IMG/VR virus record: IMGVR_UViG_3300024344_001599
Coordinates: 1-21,850 of that record
Length of the DNA: 21,850 nt
DNA from: a virus
Reading direction: 5' to 3' (one strand)
Part shown: in pieces, positions 1-8,876 of the stretch
Layout: every line of letters begins with the position of its first letter
Numbering within the stretch: position 1 is the first letter of the stretch
Notes under the pieces: model-generated
The model's database searches: none
The model's input: the letters and a program-made list of their open reading frames with translations, nothing else
What the model was told of the DNA's origin: nothing
Made by a program: the position numbers and the translations under genes

Positions 1-1
1 G

Positions 2-1414
2 CCAGAGGTTAAACTCCTGGCTAATACTGGTCTTATGTCCATGAATAAAGAAACAGGTTTACCACAGTTTGCTAAAGGAGGAGGTATATTAAAGTCTCTT
101 ATTCCAATGATTGCTGGTGTAGCCTTCCCTGCCTTACTTGGACCTTCTATAGCAGGAGCTTTAGGAAGTTCAGCTCTTGTTGGTAATGCTATTGCTGGAG
201 GACTAGGAACAGCATTTGGAGGAATTATAACAGGAGAAGATCCTGCTGAAGCTTTAACAAAAGGACTAATTGGTGGTGGTTTAACTTATGGTTTAGGAAG
301 TGCATTTCCTGAAACCTTTGGTTATGGCAAAGCACCAGAAGCAGGTGGAACAGGAGGGATGCCTCAAACTAGTGCTGGCTACAATAGAATGAGAGAAGCT
401 TATTCTCCTCCTACTATAGGAGAGTTTAGTGGAGGGATGCCTCAAACTAGAGCTGACTACAATATAATGAGAGAGGCTTTTTCTCCCCCTACTCCTCCAG
501 GAAGAGGAGAAGGCTATGATGCTTTTACTTTTTATGATCCTGCTACAACAGAAAACTTTAGAGATCTTCCTTTGGATACTCGATTGAGGTCTATGGAGTT
601 GGACCACTTTAGAGACCGAAGAGATGGATTAAATTTAGTTGAATCTCTTACTCCATATCAGAAACATAGTTTTAGAACAGGACTTTATCCAGGTGGTAAA
701 AACGTGCCACCCTTTGTTGAGCGTTCTTCACCTGTACAAAATATTATGGGTACTGATACAATTACAGATACAGTTACAGAAACATCTATGCTTGATGGAT
801 TTAAAGATAGATTATTTGATAAAACAAGTTTAGCTTCATTAGCAGGAGCAGCAGGTGCAGGACTCTTAGTTCCTGAAGAACAGGAAGAAGTTAAACTAGA
901 AGAAAGAGAAGAGTATGTTCCTCGTGAATTAGATTATGTCTTTAAAAGAAAAAGACCTAGTTTTATTGATGGATTAACACCTCGACAAATAAGTGAGCTT
1001 TATCAAAGAGGTGGTATAGATAGAAGATTCTATGAAGGTACAGGAAGAGGAAAAGATGTTTATAGACCTATTGCTGCTCAAGAAGGTGGGGGTATAGAAG
1101 ATTTGATTAGTATATCAGAACAAGTGGGGATCAGTCAAACACCTTTTGAGGGTAAGATACCAGGTCAAGGACATGGTATGGAAGATAATGTTGTAATGCC
1201 TATTCTGGATAGAGGGGGAGTTGCAGCAGTTAGTCCTAAAGAATATGTAGTTCCTGCTGATGTTATGGCTATGATAGGAAATGGTAATGCAGATGATGGG
1301 GCTAAAGAAATGGATGGTTTTATAGAAGATTTTAGAATGGTAAAATATGGGAGGCCAACACAGCCCCCTGAAATGAATGGAAGGAGTGCCTTACAATCTC
1401 TAATGAAAACATAA
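2..1414 (+). CDS. Virion-associated protein, 5'-truncated by the window edge
   Basis: Unrecognised phage protein, probably structural or DNA-ejection related, judged from its place ahead of the internal virion genes. The frame stays open to the left edge. The first ATG at 35 has no Shine-Dalgarno, and the codons before it read PEVKLLANTGL, so the gene almost certainly starts outside the window. From the ATG at 35, 459 residues are visible. A Gly/Ala-rich hydrophobic stretch lies at about residues 18-95, typical of membrane-active ejection proteins. Next comes a 26-residue tandem duplication (residues 107-132 and 133-158). The middle is charged, and the C-terminus carries a VSPKEYVVPADVMAMIGNG motif that I associate with marine phage virion proteins. 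The next gene starts 26 bases downstream. I am confident it is a real gene and not confident of its function. Confidence 0.8.
   Translation, partial: PEVKLLANTGLMSMNKETGLPQFAKGGGILKSLIPMIAGVAFPALLGPSIAGALGSSALVGNAIAGGLGTAFGGIITGEDPAEALTKGLIGGGLTYGLGSAFPETFGYGKAPEAGGTGGMPQTSAGYNRMREAYSPPTIGEFSGGMPQTRADYNIMREAFSPPTPPGRGEGYDAFTFYDPATTENFRDLPLDTRLRSMELDHFRDRRDGLNLVESLTPYQKHSFRTGLYPGGKNVPPFVERSSPVQNIMGTDTITDTVTETSMLDGFKDRLFDKTSLASLAGAAGAGLLVPEEQEEVKLEEREEYVPRELDYVFKRKRPSFIDGLTPRQISELYQRGGIDRRFYEGTGRGKDVYRPIAAQEGGGIEDLISISEQVGISQTPFEGKIPGQGHGMEDNVVMPILDRGGVAAVSPKEYVVPADVMAMIGNGNADDGAKEMDGFIEDFRMVKYGRPTQPPEMNGRSALQSLMKT
353..508 (+). repeat. Two-copy 78-bp tandem duplication inside the first CDS
   Basis: Two adjacent 78-bp units begin at 353 and 431, each opening with GGAGGGATGCCTCAAACT. 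Each encodes 26 residues starting GGMPQT; 17 of the first 21 residues are identical, and the unit ends diverge. The length is a multiple of three, so the frame is kept. This is an in-frame duplication within a low-complexity linker, not a CRISPR or iteron array. Confidence 0.85.
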
Positions 1415-1440
1415 ACTGCACAGCAGTACATCCTGTAGGG

Positions 1441-1839
1441 ATGAGTGCTTTTTGGGATCAGATAGAACCCTTATTAGAAAAAGTTATACCTACTACTTTT
1501 GGTAGAGAAACTGTAGAATCCATTAGAAAAAAAATTGAAGATAAAGAAATAATCTTATGGATACTGTGGAAAGATATTAATAATATTGAAGGAATTGTTA
1601 CTACTAAAGTAATAGAGTATCCTGATAAAAAAGTTTTGTGGTGGGGATTTTTAGCATCTAAAAATAATCAACTTCATAAATGGTTTTCTTCTATGGTTGA
1701 TACATTATCTAAGTATGCTATATCTAATGATTGTGAATGTATAGAGATTATAGGGCGTAAAGGTTGGATGAGAGAATTTAATAAAACAAAAATAAAATTA
1801 ATAAACATAGGAACTGTATATGAAGGGAAGTTATTATGA
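1441..1839 (+). CDS. GNAT-like small virion protein (T7 gp13-like position)
   Basis: A 132-residue protein. The C-terminal pattern (an EIIGRKGW motif followed by INIGTVYEGKL) resembles small phage proteins with an acetyltransferase-like (GNAT) fold found next to internal virion genes. T7 gp13 (138 aa) has comparable length and position, ahead of gp15 and gp16. No clear acetyl-CoA binding loop (Q/RxxGxG/A) is visible, so activity is doubtful. The start at 1441 directly follows a GTAGGG, an unusually short spacing for a Shine-Dalgarno; no better in-frame start is seen. The stop overlaps the next start as ATGA. The gene looks real from its coupling and frame; the family call is tentative. Confidence 0.6.
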   Translation: MSAFWDQIEPLLEKVIPTTFGRETVESIRKKIEDKEIILWILWKDINNIEGIVTTKVIEYPDKKVLWWGFLASKNNQLHKWFSSMVDTLSKYAISNDCECIEIIGRKGWMREFNKTKIKLINIGTVYEGKLL

Positions 1840-3977
1840 GTTTTCTTTTTGGTGGTGGTAGTAAACAGCAAGCACCTGCTTCTGTTCAAACTGTAAGTCA
1901 AACTTCTGAGTTTCCAACAGAGGTTCAACCTTTTATTACTGATGTTTTAGAAAAAGCTAAAGCACAACAGGAAGGTAGAGAGTTTGAATTATTTGAAGGA
2001 CCACGTATTGCTCCTTTTACTACAGAAGAAGAGACAGCTTTTACTGGTATTGAAGGATTAGCTCAAGCAGGTTTAGGTTCTTTTCCTGATATGGCTTCTT
2101 CTGCATTTTATGCACAACAGGCACAGGATGCTGCTGAACAAGGTCTAAGACAAATGGAAGCAGCAGATGTGGCAAGGCTAACCAATCCTTTTCAACAGAA
2201 TGTAATAGATTTAGAAAAAGAAGAAGCTATACGACAGTTTGAGGGAACTACTTTACCACAGATAGGAGCACAAGCAGCAGGAACTGGAGGTTTTGGTGGA
2301 AGTAGACAAGCTATACTAGAGGCAGAAGCTCAGAGAAATTTACAACAACAGTTAGGTGATATACAATCCAGAGGTTTAAGGGATGCGTATGATCTAGCAG
2401 CAAGACAATTTGAGGCTGAAAGAGGAAGACAAGCTCAAGGTGCAGGACAATTTGCAGGATTTGCTCAAACTTTTCCTGGTCAAGCTATGAGAGAACTAGG
2501 AGCTTTACAGTCTGTAGGAGAGCAAAGAAAAGCTGTAGATCAAAGAGCATTAGATATTGCTTTGTCTGACTTCTTAACTGAACAAGAATTTCCTTCAAGA
2601 CAGCTACAGGAATATCAATCTCTTATTAGAGGCTTTCCTATACAACCTAATATCTTTAGGCAAGAAGTTCAATCTCTTCCTGCTGTTCCCCTTTCTCAAC
2701 AGTTGTTGGGTCTTGGTGCAGCAGGTGCAGGTGTTGCTGGACAGTTGGGTGCATTTAGAAAATCAGGTGGACAGATTGAAGGAGGACTTAGTTCTTTAGA
2801 AAAGCATCAAGATAATATACCTCGCCCACAATTTCGACCTCAAATATTAGGAGATATATCAGTTGAGGATATAATGTTTCAAATTAGAGGTGGGGAGTTT
2901 CCTAGTAAAATAATAGAAGAAGCAGATAGATACTTAGAGACTATACCTGGATATGAGGGTGGGAAAAATAGAACTTCAGCATCCAGAGCAAGTGCTATAA
3001 GAGAGCTGATAAAGAAAGGTCAACTAGATTCTACTCAAAGAATAGCACGAGGTAAAGTAGATATTCCAGAGGCTCTTCGCCCACCAGTTGTAGATGTAGA
3101 TGAAACTGTTGTTAAAGAGACAACAGATAATACAGTAGTTGAAGCCTCAGATACTATTACTGAAAGGATGAAGGATAGAATAAGTTCTTTGAAGGAAGCT
3201 AGTGGTGGTGGTGGTAATATAATTTCTAACCCATTTCTCTCTCCTGACTTTGCTGATTTAGAAGAGATAAAAGAAAGATTTACTAGACCTGGACCTGCAA
3301 GAGAAAAATATCGTTCAGAAATAGAAAGTTTTTATGCTCAAGATAAAATAGATGAACGAAAAGATAAAGCAAAACAAGATTATACTGATAGTTTATTTAG
3401 AGCATTAGCTTCTGGTGGTCTTGAGCTTGCTAGTAAACGTGATCCTGGTGCAGGTGGTATGATAGGTCAAATTGCTTCTGCTGCAAAAAGAGCAGGAGTA
3501 GTAGATACTATTGGTGAAGCTGGTAAAGAACTTACTAAGACGCAAAAAGATTTACAGAAAGAACAGTTAGGAGCTTACAAGGTTCTTGCTGAGTTAGAAT
3601 CAGAAGACTTAGATAGATTTGTTGCTAGAGCTGGATTGACTGCTGACTTTGTAAATGCTAATGCAAATCTTCTTGAAGCGATGAAAGAAGATCCTGAAAA
3701 AATGAAGGTGGTAGGAACGATGATACATAATATGAGATCAACAGAAGGTGATCTTGTAAATTCTCAATTTTTTGATGAGGGATTAAAACCTATTTTGGCA
3801 AACGTACCTTCTCTACGGACAAATCAAATAGCTGAATTATTAAATGGGTTGTTAGCAGATGCAAGAAGATCATCAGATGCTAGTAAGAAATCACAACCAA
3901 AAGTAACAGAGGATGATAATAAGAAAAAAACAGAAAAAGTATTCACAAACGCAGAAGATCTTTTAAGGGTAGATTAG
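1836..3977 (+). CDS. Internal virion / DNA-ejection protein, 713 aa (T7 gp15-like size and place)
   Basis: Predicted structural protein. The N-terminal half (about residues 20-260) is Gln/Ala-rich and helical, with the pattern NPFQQNVID, then a GGFGGSRQA loop and repeated charged helices. I recognise this pattern from marine phage internal virion or tail proteins. A Gly/Ala hydrophobic patch lies near residues 285-305. The C-terminal third is charged and helical and ends in a Lys/Glu-rich tail. Its length is close to T7 gp15 (747 aa), and it lies directly ahead of a gp16-sized gene. Translation is coupled to the 132-aa gene by an ATGA overlap at 1836-1839. No enzymatic motif is visible. The role is inferred from context, not from a recognised domain. 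Confidence 0.65.
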   Translation: MSFLFGGGSKQQAPASVQTVSQTSEFPTEVQPFITDVLEKAKAQQEGREFELFEGPRIAPFTTEEETAFTGIEGLAQAGLGSFPDMASSAFYAQQAQDAAEQGLRQMEAADVARLTNPFQQNVIDLEKEEAIRQFEGTTLPQIGAQAAGTGGFGGSRQAILEAEAQRNLQQQLGDIQSRGLRDAYDLAARQFEAERGRQAQGAGQFAGFAQTFPGQAMRELGALQSVGEQRKAVDQRALDIALSDFLTEQEFPSRQLQEYQSLIRGFPIQPNIFRQEVQSLPAVPLSQQLLGLGAAGAGVAGQLGAFRKSGGQIEGGLSSLEKHQDNIPRPQFRPQILGDISVEDIMFQIRGGEFPSKIIEEADRYLETIPGYEGGKNRTSASRASAIRELIKKGQLDSTQRIARGKVDIPEALRPPVVDVDETVVKETTDNTVVEASDTITERMKDRISSLKEASGGGGNIISNPFLSPDFADLEEIKERFTRPGPAREKYRSEIESFYAQDKIDERKDKAKQDYTDSLFRALASGGLELASKRDPGAGGMIGQIASAAKRAGVVDTIGEAGKELTKTQKDLQKEQLGAYKVLAELESEDLDRFVARAGLTADFVNANANLLEAMKEDPEKMKVVGTMIHNMRSTEGDLVNSQFFDEGLKPILANVPSLRTNQIAELLNGLLADARRSSDASKKSQPKVTEDDNKKKTEKVFTNAEDLLRVD

Positions 3978-3979
3978 TA

Positions 3980-6900
3980 ATGGCTGACTTAGTATTAAGT
4001 CCTGATTATAGGTCACAAAGTTTTCATCAGATATATGATAAACTTAGTGCAGACCCTGACCTATCTCCAGAAGAAAAGAGAGAGTTTATCAGGGGATATA
4101 ATATTGATCCAAAAGACTTTGGAAAACAGTTACAACTGTATGGCGAAGCTTTGGATAAGGGAGAAGACATTCGTACTTTCTCTGAAGCAGGTACTAGTGG
4201 TGCAACAGTAGGGCGTACAGTAGGAAGATTTGCAGGAGAAAGTCTTGGATTTTTAGATACTCTTATTGGAGATGGTTTAGGGTTAGTAAGTAATGATGCT
4301 GAAGAATGGTGGACTAATTTAGGTCAAGATTCTCGTTTAAATGATATTATAGGGATAGAAACTATACGAGATATTAACGCTGCTCTTGATCCTTATCATG
4401 ATACTAATACTATTCAAGGAGCAGCAGAAGAAGGGATAGGAACTCTTGCTAGTTATTTTACTGGAGCAGGAATAATTAAAGGTGCAAGGGGAGGAATAAC
4501 TCTTGGTGCAAAATCTCTTAATCCTAAACTTACTAAAGCTAACAAAGCTGTACCTATTCAAAAAGTATCTCCTGTTAAAAATAGCTTTGGAAAAAAACTA
4601 AAGAAAAATGCACTAACAGGATTTGATTTTGCTGTAGCCTCTACCTTTATAGATGATCCTGAAGAAAATGCTGTTAATATGCTAACAGATATGTTTCCTG
4701 AAACTTTAGATTTTTTAGAAGCTTATAGGGTAAATCCTGAAGACCCTGAGATGCGTCAAAAGTTTGATGCTTTTTTAAATAATCTTATTTTATTTGAAGG
4801 AGCAACAGTACTTCTTCAACCTTTTTTAACAGGTGCAGGTAAAGTATCTATAGATGCTTTTGCTAAAGGAGCAAATAAAATCTCACGTATGGCTCCTGAT
4901 AATGTTCGTATTGCAGCTAAAGACTTAGGTAAATTTGCAGCTAGAAACTTTACTTCAAAGCAGGGTATATTTGATGAAGGATTTAGAGCTTTATCTCGTA
5001 GGGATAAAAGGAAAGCTAAGTTTATAAAAGAAATTGAACAGGCTAATACAGCTCTTCTAACAGCTATTAAGCGAGAAGGTAGGGGGCAGAATAAAAAAGA
5101 AATTGATAGGCTTCTTAACCAGTATTTAGGAGGAACACCAGGCGAAAAAGCTGCTGCTATACTAGAGTTACAGAATATGAATATGACTAAAACAGTTGAT
5201 ATTATTCAAAAGATGCGAGGAGATATAGATGGGTTATCTCAGGGCATTAGAAAATATCTGCGACCTAAAGGGGGATCAAAGCCTGAAGATAGCTTACAAG
5301 CTATATTTGAAGCTAATGATGGGATCTATTTAAATAGAGCATACAGAACATTTGATGATCCTAACTGGAAAGGATTAAAAAGTTTAAGAAAAGAATTGGG
5401 TGAACAAAAAGCTGATAGAATTATTAATAATGTCAAGGCTCATTTAAGGGGTAATGTTAAGTTTAAAAAGATGAATCCAGATATGAATGAGGAAGGTCTA
5501 CAAAATTATGTAGATAATCTTGCGTTAGGATTTAAGGGACAGCCAGGAGCATTTAGCAGGTTTATGAATGATGTGTATGGTGCAGGATCTAGCAATATAG
5601 CAAAAAAACGAAAAGAGATTCCTCCAGAAATTAGAGAGTTGTGGGGAGAATATAAAGACCCTTTTAAAAATTATGCTAGAACAATGGAGAAAATGTCTAG
5701 TGTTCAAGTAGAACTTGACTTTCTTGAAGAGATGTCTAAGGCACTACGCAATAGAGGATATACACAAGCTGTTAAAAATGCTGCGAAAAAAGTAGGCATC
5801 CAAAATTTAGATGAGAAAAATGTTAAAACTCTTTTAGATAGAGATCGTAAACTTTTAGATATAGGTGAGGATTTAGGAGCTGCTGGTCAAAAAAGATTAG
5901 AAGGAATAGTTGGTAAAGAGGCTGCTGCAAGTTTTGATGGTAATCCTTTAAAGGGTTTGTTTGGTGATGTAAATTATAAGAAAGCTATTGAAACAGGACT
6001 AGACTTTAATTTTAGAACTGATAATCCTCTAGGTCTTTTACTACGCACTTGGATGAAAATAAAAGCAGGTACTCAAGTTAGTCAAACAGTTCTAAGTCCT
6101 ACAGTTCATGGAAGAAATATAGTTGGTAATGGTATCATGATGCTGGCTAATGGATATATGTTGCCTGTTGCTGGTAAGGGAACAAAGAAATTTTTTGAAG
6201 ATGTTTCTAATAAAATTTTTAAGATGAACGATAAAGAAATAAATAAATATAGTAATAGATTACTAGAGTTAGGTATTACAGAATCTGCTGTTAAAGCTAG
6301 TATCATTAAACAAACTGCTGGAGAAGCATTTAAAAAAGGACCAGCTTCTATATTTGATAAAGGATTTAAAAGAGTTGGAAAGAAGATAGCTAAGATTCCC
6401 TTTGATATGTATCAAGCTGAAGATGATTACTTTAAAATTCTTCACTTTGAAAAGTCTCTTGGTTTAATGAAGAGAGCTTATCCTGAGTTAGCACAACGAG
6501 CTAAGAATATGAATATTCCTAAAGCTGATAGAGATAGTGCATTAAGAGAGCTAGAAGAAAGAGCTGCTGAAAGAACGAGAGCAAGGATGCCTAACTATGG
6601 TGAAGTTCCACGAGCATTAAAAGCATTAAGAGCTGCACCTTTAGGAGATTTTGCTGCTTTTCCCTGGGAAACTATGAGAACAAGTAAGAATCTTTTAGTA
6701 GGTTCTATTAAAGATATACGATCAGGTAATCCTGAATTAAAAAAAGCAGGGTATAAAACTCTTGGTGGTATGGTTTCTGTTGGTGTAATGGGAGATATGC
6801 TTTCAGATTATTCTGCTCAAGTTATGAACATATCTCCAGAACAAAGAGATGCTGCTGATAATTTGGGAGCAAGGTGGGAATATAATATTCCTAAAATATT

Positions 6901-7903
6901 TATAAGTGATATAAATAAAGATAAAAATAATAGGCTAGGGTTTAATTATTTAAATCTTGGTCCTATTGATCCTTATGAATATTTTAAACCTATAGCTAGA
7001 ACTGCTATAAAAGTTTTAACAGGTGGTGATGATTTAACAGATGAAGATATTAATCGTGCTATCATGGCTAATGTAGATAGAACTTTTGGACCTTATGTAG
7101 GAACATCTATGCTGACAAATGCAATAATGGAAGTTGCATCAGGAAAGGATACAAGAGAAGGAGATGATGTAGGAACTATTGCTGAGAAAGTTGTAACAGG
7201 TTTACTTGAACCACTAACTCCAGGCTTTGTTAAGTTCATGCAGAGGCGTAGTCAGTATGAAAAGAGTGATGAAGCAGCACGAAGAAGAGGATATGGTGAA
7301 GCTGAAAGTAAGTATGGATATACTATGTCTGAAGGACAACAAGATTGGTTAGCTCTTACAGGATTTGCTCCACAAAGATTTGATATCAGTGCTAACTTTA
7401 GACGAGATATGTTAGGACATAACCGTAGTAATCAAGATGCTGCTGCTAGATTTAGAGGAATAGAACAGGCTCTTGGAACAACTGATCCTGGTACATTTGG
7501 TTTTGCTGAAGAGCAAACTGCTGCTAAGTTATTTGAAGACTTTAAAGATGTTCAAAGAAAAAGACTTACAGCACAAAAGAAGTTACATGGGGATTTAGAA
7601 GATTATAGGGTATTAGGATTAAATGAAACTGATGGATATTTTACAGATAAAAATATAACAGATGCTTTATCAAGAGCTGATGCGAGGGGAAAAAGTAGAG
7701 AAGTTCCTTCAGCTTTACTTGAGCTTATTCAAAGAGTAGAAAATAATAGATTTACTCCTTACTTATTACCAGATAACTTAGTAAAAACTGCAAGAAAATT
7801 ATTAGGAATTGATATACCTGTCAGTGAAATGAGTGACCTTCAACGACAATTATATGACAGTCGTATATTTGAATTTTCAGAAACTGAAGAGATTGAGGAG
7901 TAA
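3980..7903 (+). CDS. Large internal virion protein, 1307 aa (T7 gp16-like size and place)
   Basis: Probably the large ejectosome component that leaves the capsid with the DNA. Its length nearly equals T7 gp16 (1318 aa), and it is the last large gene of the late block, before the lysis genes. The N-terminus (to about residue 170) is acidic with Gly-rich amphipathic segments. Around residues 698-717 the motif QTVLSPTVHGRNIVGNG, followed by a hydrophobic stretch, is one I associate with large phage ejection proteins. I do not see the ES/GLMQ signature of a lytic transglycosylase, which T7 gp16 carries near its N-terminus. The start at 3980 follows the previous stop by 2 bases, with AAGGG about 10 bases upstream. 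The C-terminus is acidic. Confidence 0.7.
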   Translation: MADLVLSPDYRSQSFHQIYDKLSADPDLSPEEKREFIRGYNIDPKDFGKQLQLYGEALDKGEDIRTFSEAGTSGATVGRTVGRFAGESLGFLDTLIGDGLGLVSNDAEEWWTNLGQDSRLNDIIGIETIRDINAALDPYHDTNTIQGAAEEGIGTLASYFTGAGIIKGARGGITLGAKSLNPKLTKANKAVPIQKVSPVKNSFGKKLKKNALTGFDFAVASTFIDDPEENAVNMLTDMFPETLDFLEAYRVNPEDPEMRQKFDAFLNNLILFEGATVLLQPFLTGAGKVSIDAFAKGANKISRMAPDNVRIAAKDLGKFAARNFTSKQGIFDEGFRALSRRDKRKAKFIKEIEQANTALLTAIKREGRGQNKKEIDRLLNQYLGGTPGEKAAAILELQNMNMTKTVDIIQKMRGDIDGLSQGIRKYLRPKGGSKPEDSLQAIFEANDGIYLNRAYRTFDDPNWKGLKSLRKELGEQKADRIINNVKAHLRGNVKFKKMNPDMNEEGLQNYVDNLALGFKGQPGAFSRFMNDVYGAGSSNIAKKRKEIPPEIRELWGEYKDPFKNYARTMEKMSSVQVELDFLEEMSKALRNRGYTQAVKNAAKKVGIQNLDEKNVKTLLDRDRKLLDIGEDLGAAGQKRLEGIVGKEAAASFDGNPLKGLFGDVNYKKAIETGLDFNFRTDNPLGLLLRTWMKIKAGTQVSQTVLSPTVHGRNIVGNGIMMLANGYMLPVAGKGTKKFFEDVSNKIFKMNDKEINKYSNRLLELGITESAVKASIIKQTAGEAFKKGPASIFDKGFKRVGKKIAKIPFDMYQAEDDYFKILHFEKSLGLMKRAYPELAQRAKNMNIPKADRDSALRELEERAAERTRARMPNYGEVPRALKALRAAPLGDFAAFPWETMRTSKNLLVGSIKDIRSGNPELKKAGYKTLGGMVSVGVMGDMLSDYSAQVMNISPEQRDAADNLGARWEYNIPKIFISDINKDKNNRLGFNYLNLGPIDPYEYFKPIARTAIKVLTGGDDLTDEDINRAIMANVDRTFGPYVGTSMLTNAIMEVASGKDTREGDDVGTIAEKVVTGLLEPLTPGFVKFMQRRSQYEKSDEAARRRGYGEAESKYGYTMSEGQQDWLALTGFAPQRFDISANFRRDMLGHNRSNQDAAARFRGIEQALGTTDPGTFGFAEEQTAAKLFEDFKDVQRKRLTAQKKLHGDLEDYRVLGLNETDGYFTDKNITDALSRADARGKSREVPSALLELIQRVENNRFTPYLLPDNLVKTARKLLGIDIPVSEMSDLQRQLYDSRIFEFSETEEIEE

Positions 7904-7907
7904 GAAT

Positions 7908-8159
7908 ATGCACACTGACCCTACGATGATATGGAATCTTATATTAACGCTGGCAGGAGGTGGCTTTATGTGGTGGATAAGAGGTGTAACCCAACAGATT
8001 AATGAAGCCAAGCGTAGGTTAGCAGATACCAGAGAGGAGCTTGCAAAGAACTATGCTACTCGCCAAGAAACAGAAGAAGATGTTAAAAAGATAATGGAAA
8101 GGTTTGATAAACTAGATAGTAAAATGGATACATTTATAGAAAGGATGTTGTCTAAATGA
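7908..8159 (+). CDS. Small membrane protein with coiled coil, lysis-associated
   Basis: An 83-residue protein. I chose the ATG at 7908 because GAGGAG lies 7 bases upstream and it avoids a long overlap with the 1307-aa gene; the frame is open back to an ATG at 7833, which is unlikely to be used. Residues 7-25 form one hydrophobic, Trp-containing membrane segment. Residues 27-83 are a charged heptad-like helix, probably a coiled coil. It is fused by ATGA overlap to the endolysin gene, so a holin, holin regulator or spanin-like role is plausible. A second, better holin candidate is on the other strand at 9395. No family is firmly recognised. Confidence 0.7.
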   Translation: MHTDPTMIWNLILTLAGGGFMWWIRGVTQQINEAKRRLADTREELAKNYATRQETEEDVKKIMERFDKLDSKMDTFIERMLSK

Positions 8160-8539
8160 ATAGATGGGAGTTTTTTAGTGAACAAGAATTGTCATGTAGA
8201 GGAACAGATGAATGTGAAATGAATGAAGAGTTCATGGAAAAGCTTGTAAGATTAAGAAAGAAATTTAATAAACCAATGATTATAAGTTCTGGTTTTAGAA
8301 GTCAAGCTCATAACAGTGCAATCAATGGGGCAAGACACTCCCCTCATTTATTGGGAAGAGCTGTAGATATTTTATGTCATGGAAAAGATGCTTATACATT
8401 GGTAAGACTAGCTATAGATAATGGTATGACAGGTATTGGAGTTCAACAACGAGGCGATTATGAAAGTCGCTTTATTCATGTAGATGATATAGTTAAAAGT
8501 AAAGTCCACCATCGGCCTTGGATATGGTCTTATAAATGA
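8156..8539 (+). CDS. Endolysin, M15A-type D-Ala-D-Ala / L-Ala-D-Glu peptidase
   Basis: A 127-residue zinc peptidase predicted to cut peptidoglycan cross-links or stems at lysis. The peptidase M15A signature SxHxxGxAxD is intact at residues 62-71 (SPHLLGRAVD), giving Zn ligands His64 and Asp71. The third ligand, His108, lies in FIHVDD with Asp110. The GFRSQAHN segment before the first motif is also typical. It is a single-domain protein with no signal peptide or separate wall-binding domain, so it needs a holin or equivalent for export. It is translationally coupled on both sides: ATGA with the membrane protein upstream (8156-8159) and ATGA with the IscA-like gene downstream (8536-8539). Which bond is cut cannot be told from the sequence. 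Confidence 0.9.
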   Translation: MNRWEFFSEQELSCRGTDECEMNEEFMEKLVRLRKKFNKPMIISSGFRSQAHNSAINGARHSPHLLGRAVDILCHGKDAYTLVRLAIDNGMTGIGVQQRGDYESRFIHVDDIVKSKVHHRPWIWSYK

Positions 8540-8862
8540 TAGAGATAACTCCCAACGCTAATGAACATTTATCCAGTATCGTAAGTTCTTCCAAAGATTG
8601 CGAGGGTGTATTGTTGTCCGTAAGAGGAGGAGGATGTGCAGGATTTTCTTATGAATGGTCTTTGTTAGAAGAGTCCAATAATAAGGAAGAATATGAAAAA
8701 ATATCTCTGACAACTGGAACATTATTTATTGATCCTCTTGCTGTAATGTATGTATTAGGTGCTGTGGTAGATTACTCTAAAGATGTCTTTGGTGCAATAC
8801 TAAAGATTGAGAATCCTAATGCACAATCTAAGTGTGGATGTGGAGAAAGTTTTAGCGTTTAA
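8536..8862 (+). CDS. IscA/ErpA/HesB-like A-type Fe-S cluster carrier
   Basis: A 108-residue protein with the three cysteines of A-type carriers: Cys34 in RGGGCAGFSY, then Cys100-Gly-Cys102 in the C-terminal CGCGESF motif. Family members bind a [2Fe-2S] or [4Fe-4S] cluster and hand it to apo-enzymes. Its length equals bacterial IscA (about 107 aa), so it is complete and likely functional. It is the last gene of the late, virion/lysis strand and is coupled to the endolysin by ATGA overlap, an unexpected place for a metabolic helper. A possible phage client is the Cys-rich Cas4-like exonuclease at 17327. Its stop overlaps the stop of the convergent small terminase by four bases. Confidence 0.9.
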   Translation: MIEITPNANEHLSSIVSSSKDCEGVLLSVRGGGCAGFSYEWSLLEESNNKEEYEKISLTTGTLFIDPLAVMYVLGAVVDYSKDVFGAILKIENPNAQSKCGCGESFSV

Positions 8863-8876
8863 TCAAACGCACACTT
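8847..8876. terminator. Possible bidirectional terminator at the convergent gene ends
   Basis: GCGTTT (8855-8860) and AAACGC (8865-8870) form a perfect 6-bp stem with a 4-base AATC loop that covers both stop codons. AAGT (8847-8850) and ACTT (8873-8876) can add an outer stem. There is no clean U-tract on either strand, so termination efficiency is uncertain. Its position exactly where the two transcription blocks collide supports the role. Confidence 0.4.

Noticed and set aside
353-508. CRISPR-like repeats
   Set aside because: Only two adjacent, in-frame, imperfect units without spacers.
293-607. Minus-strand 104-codon open frame within the first CDS
   Set aside because: Ser/Arg-rich shadow of the plus-strand gene, no ribosome site, no recognisable protein, and lies inside a convincing structural gene.
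7833-7907. Longer N-terminus for the small membrane protein
   Set aside because: Would overlap the 1307-aa gene by 71 bases without a Shine-Dalgarno; the ATG at 7908 has GAGGAG at good spacing.
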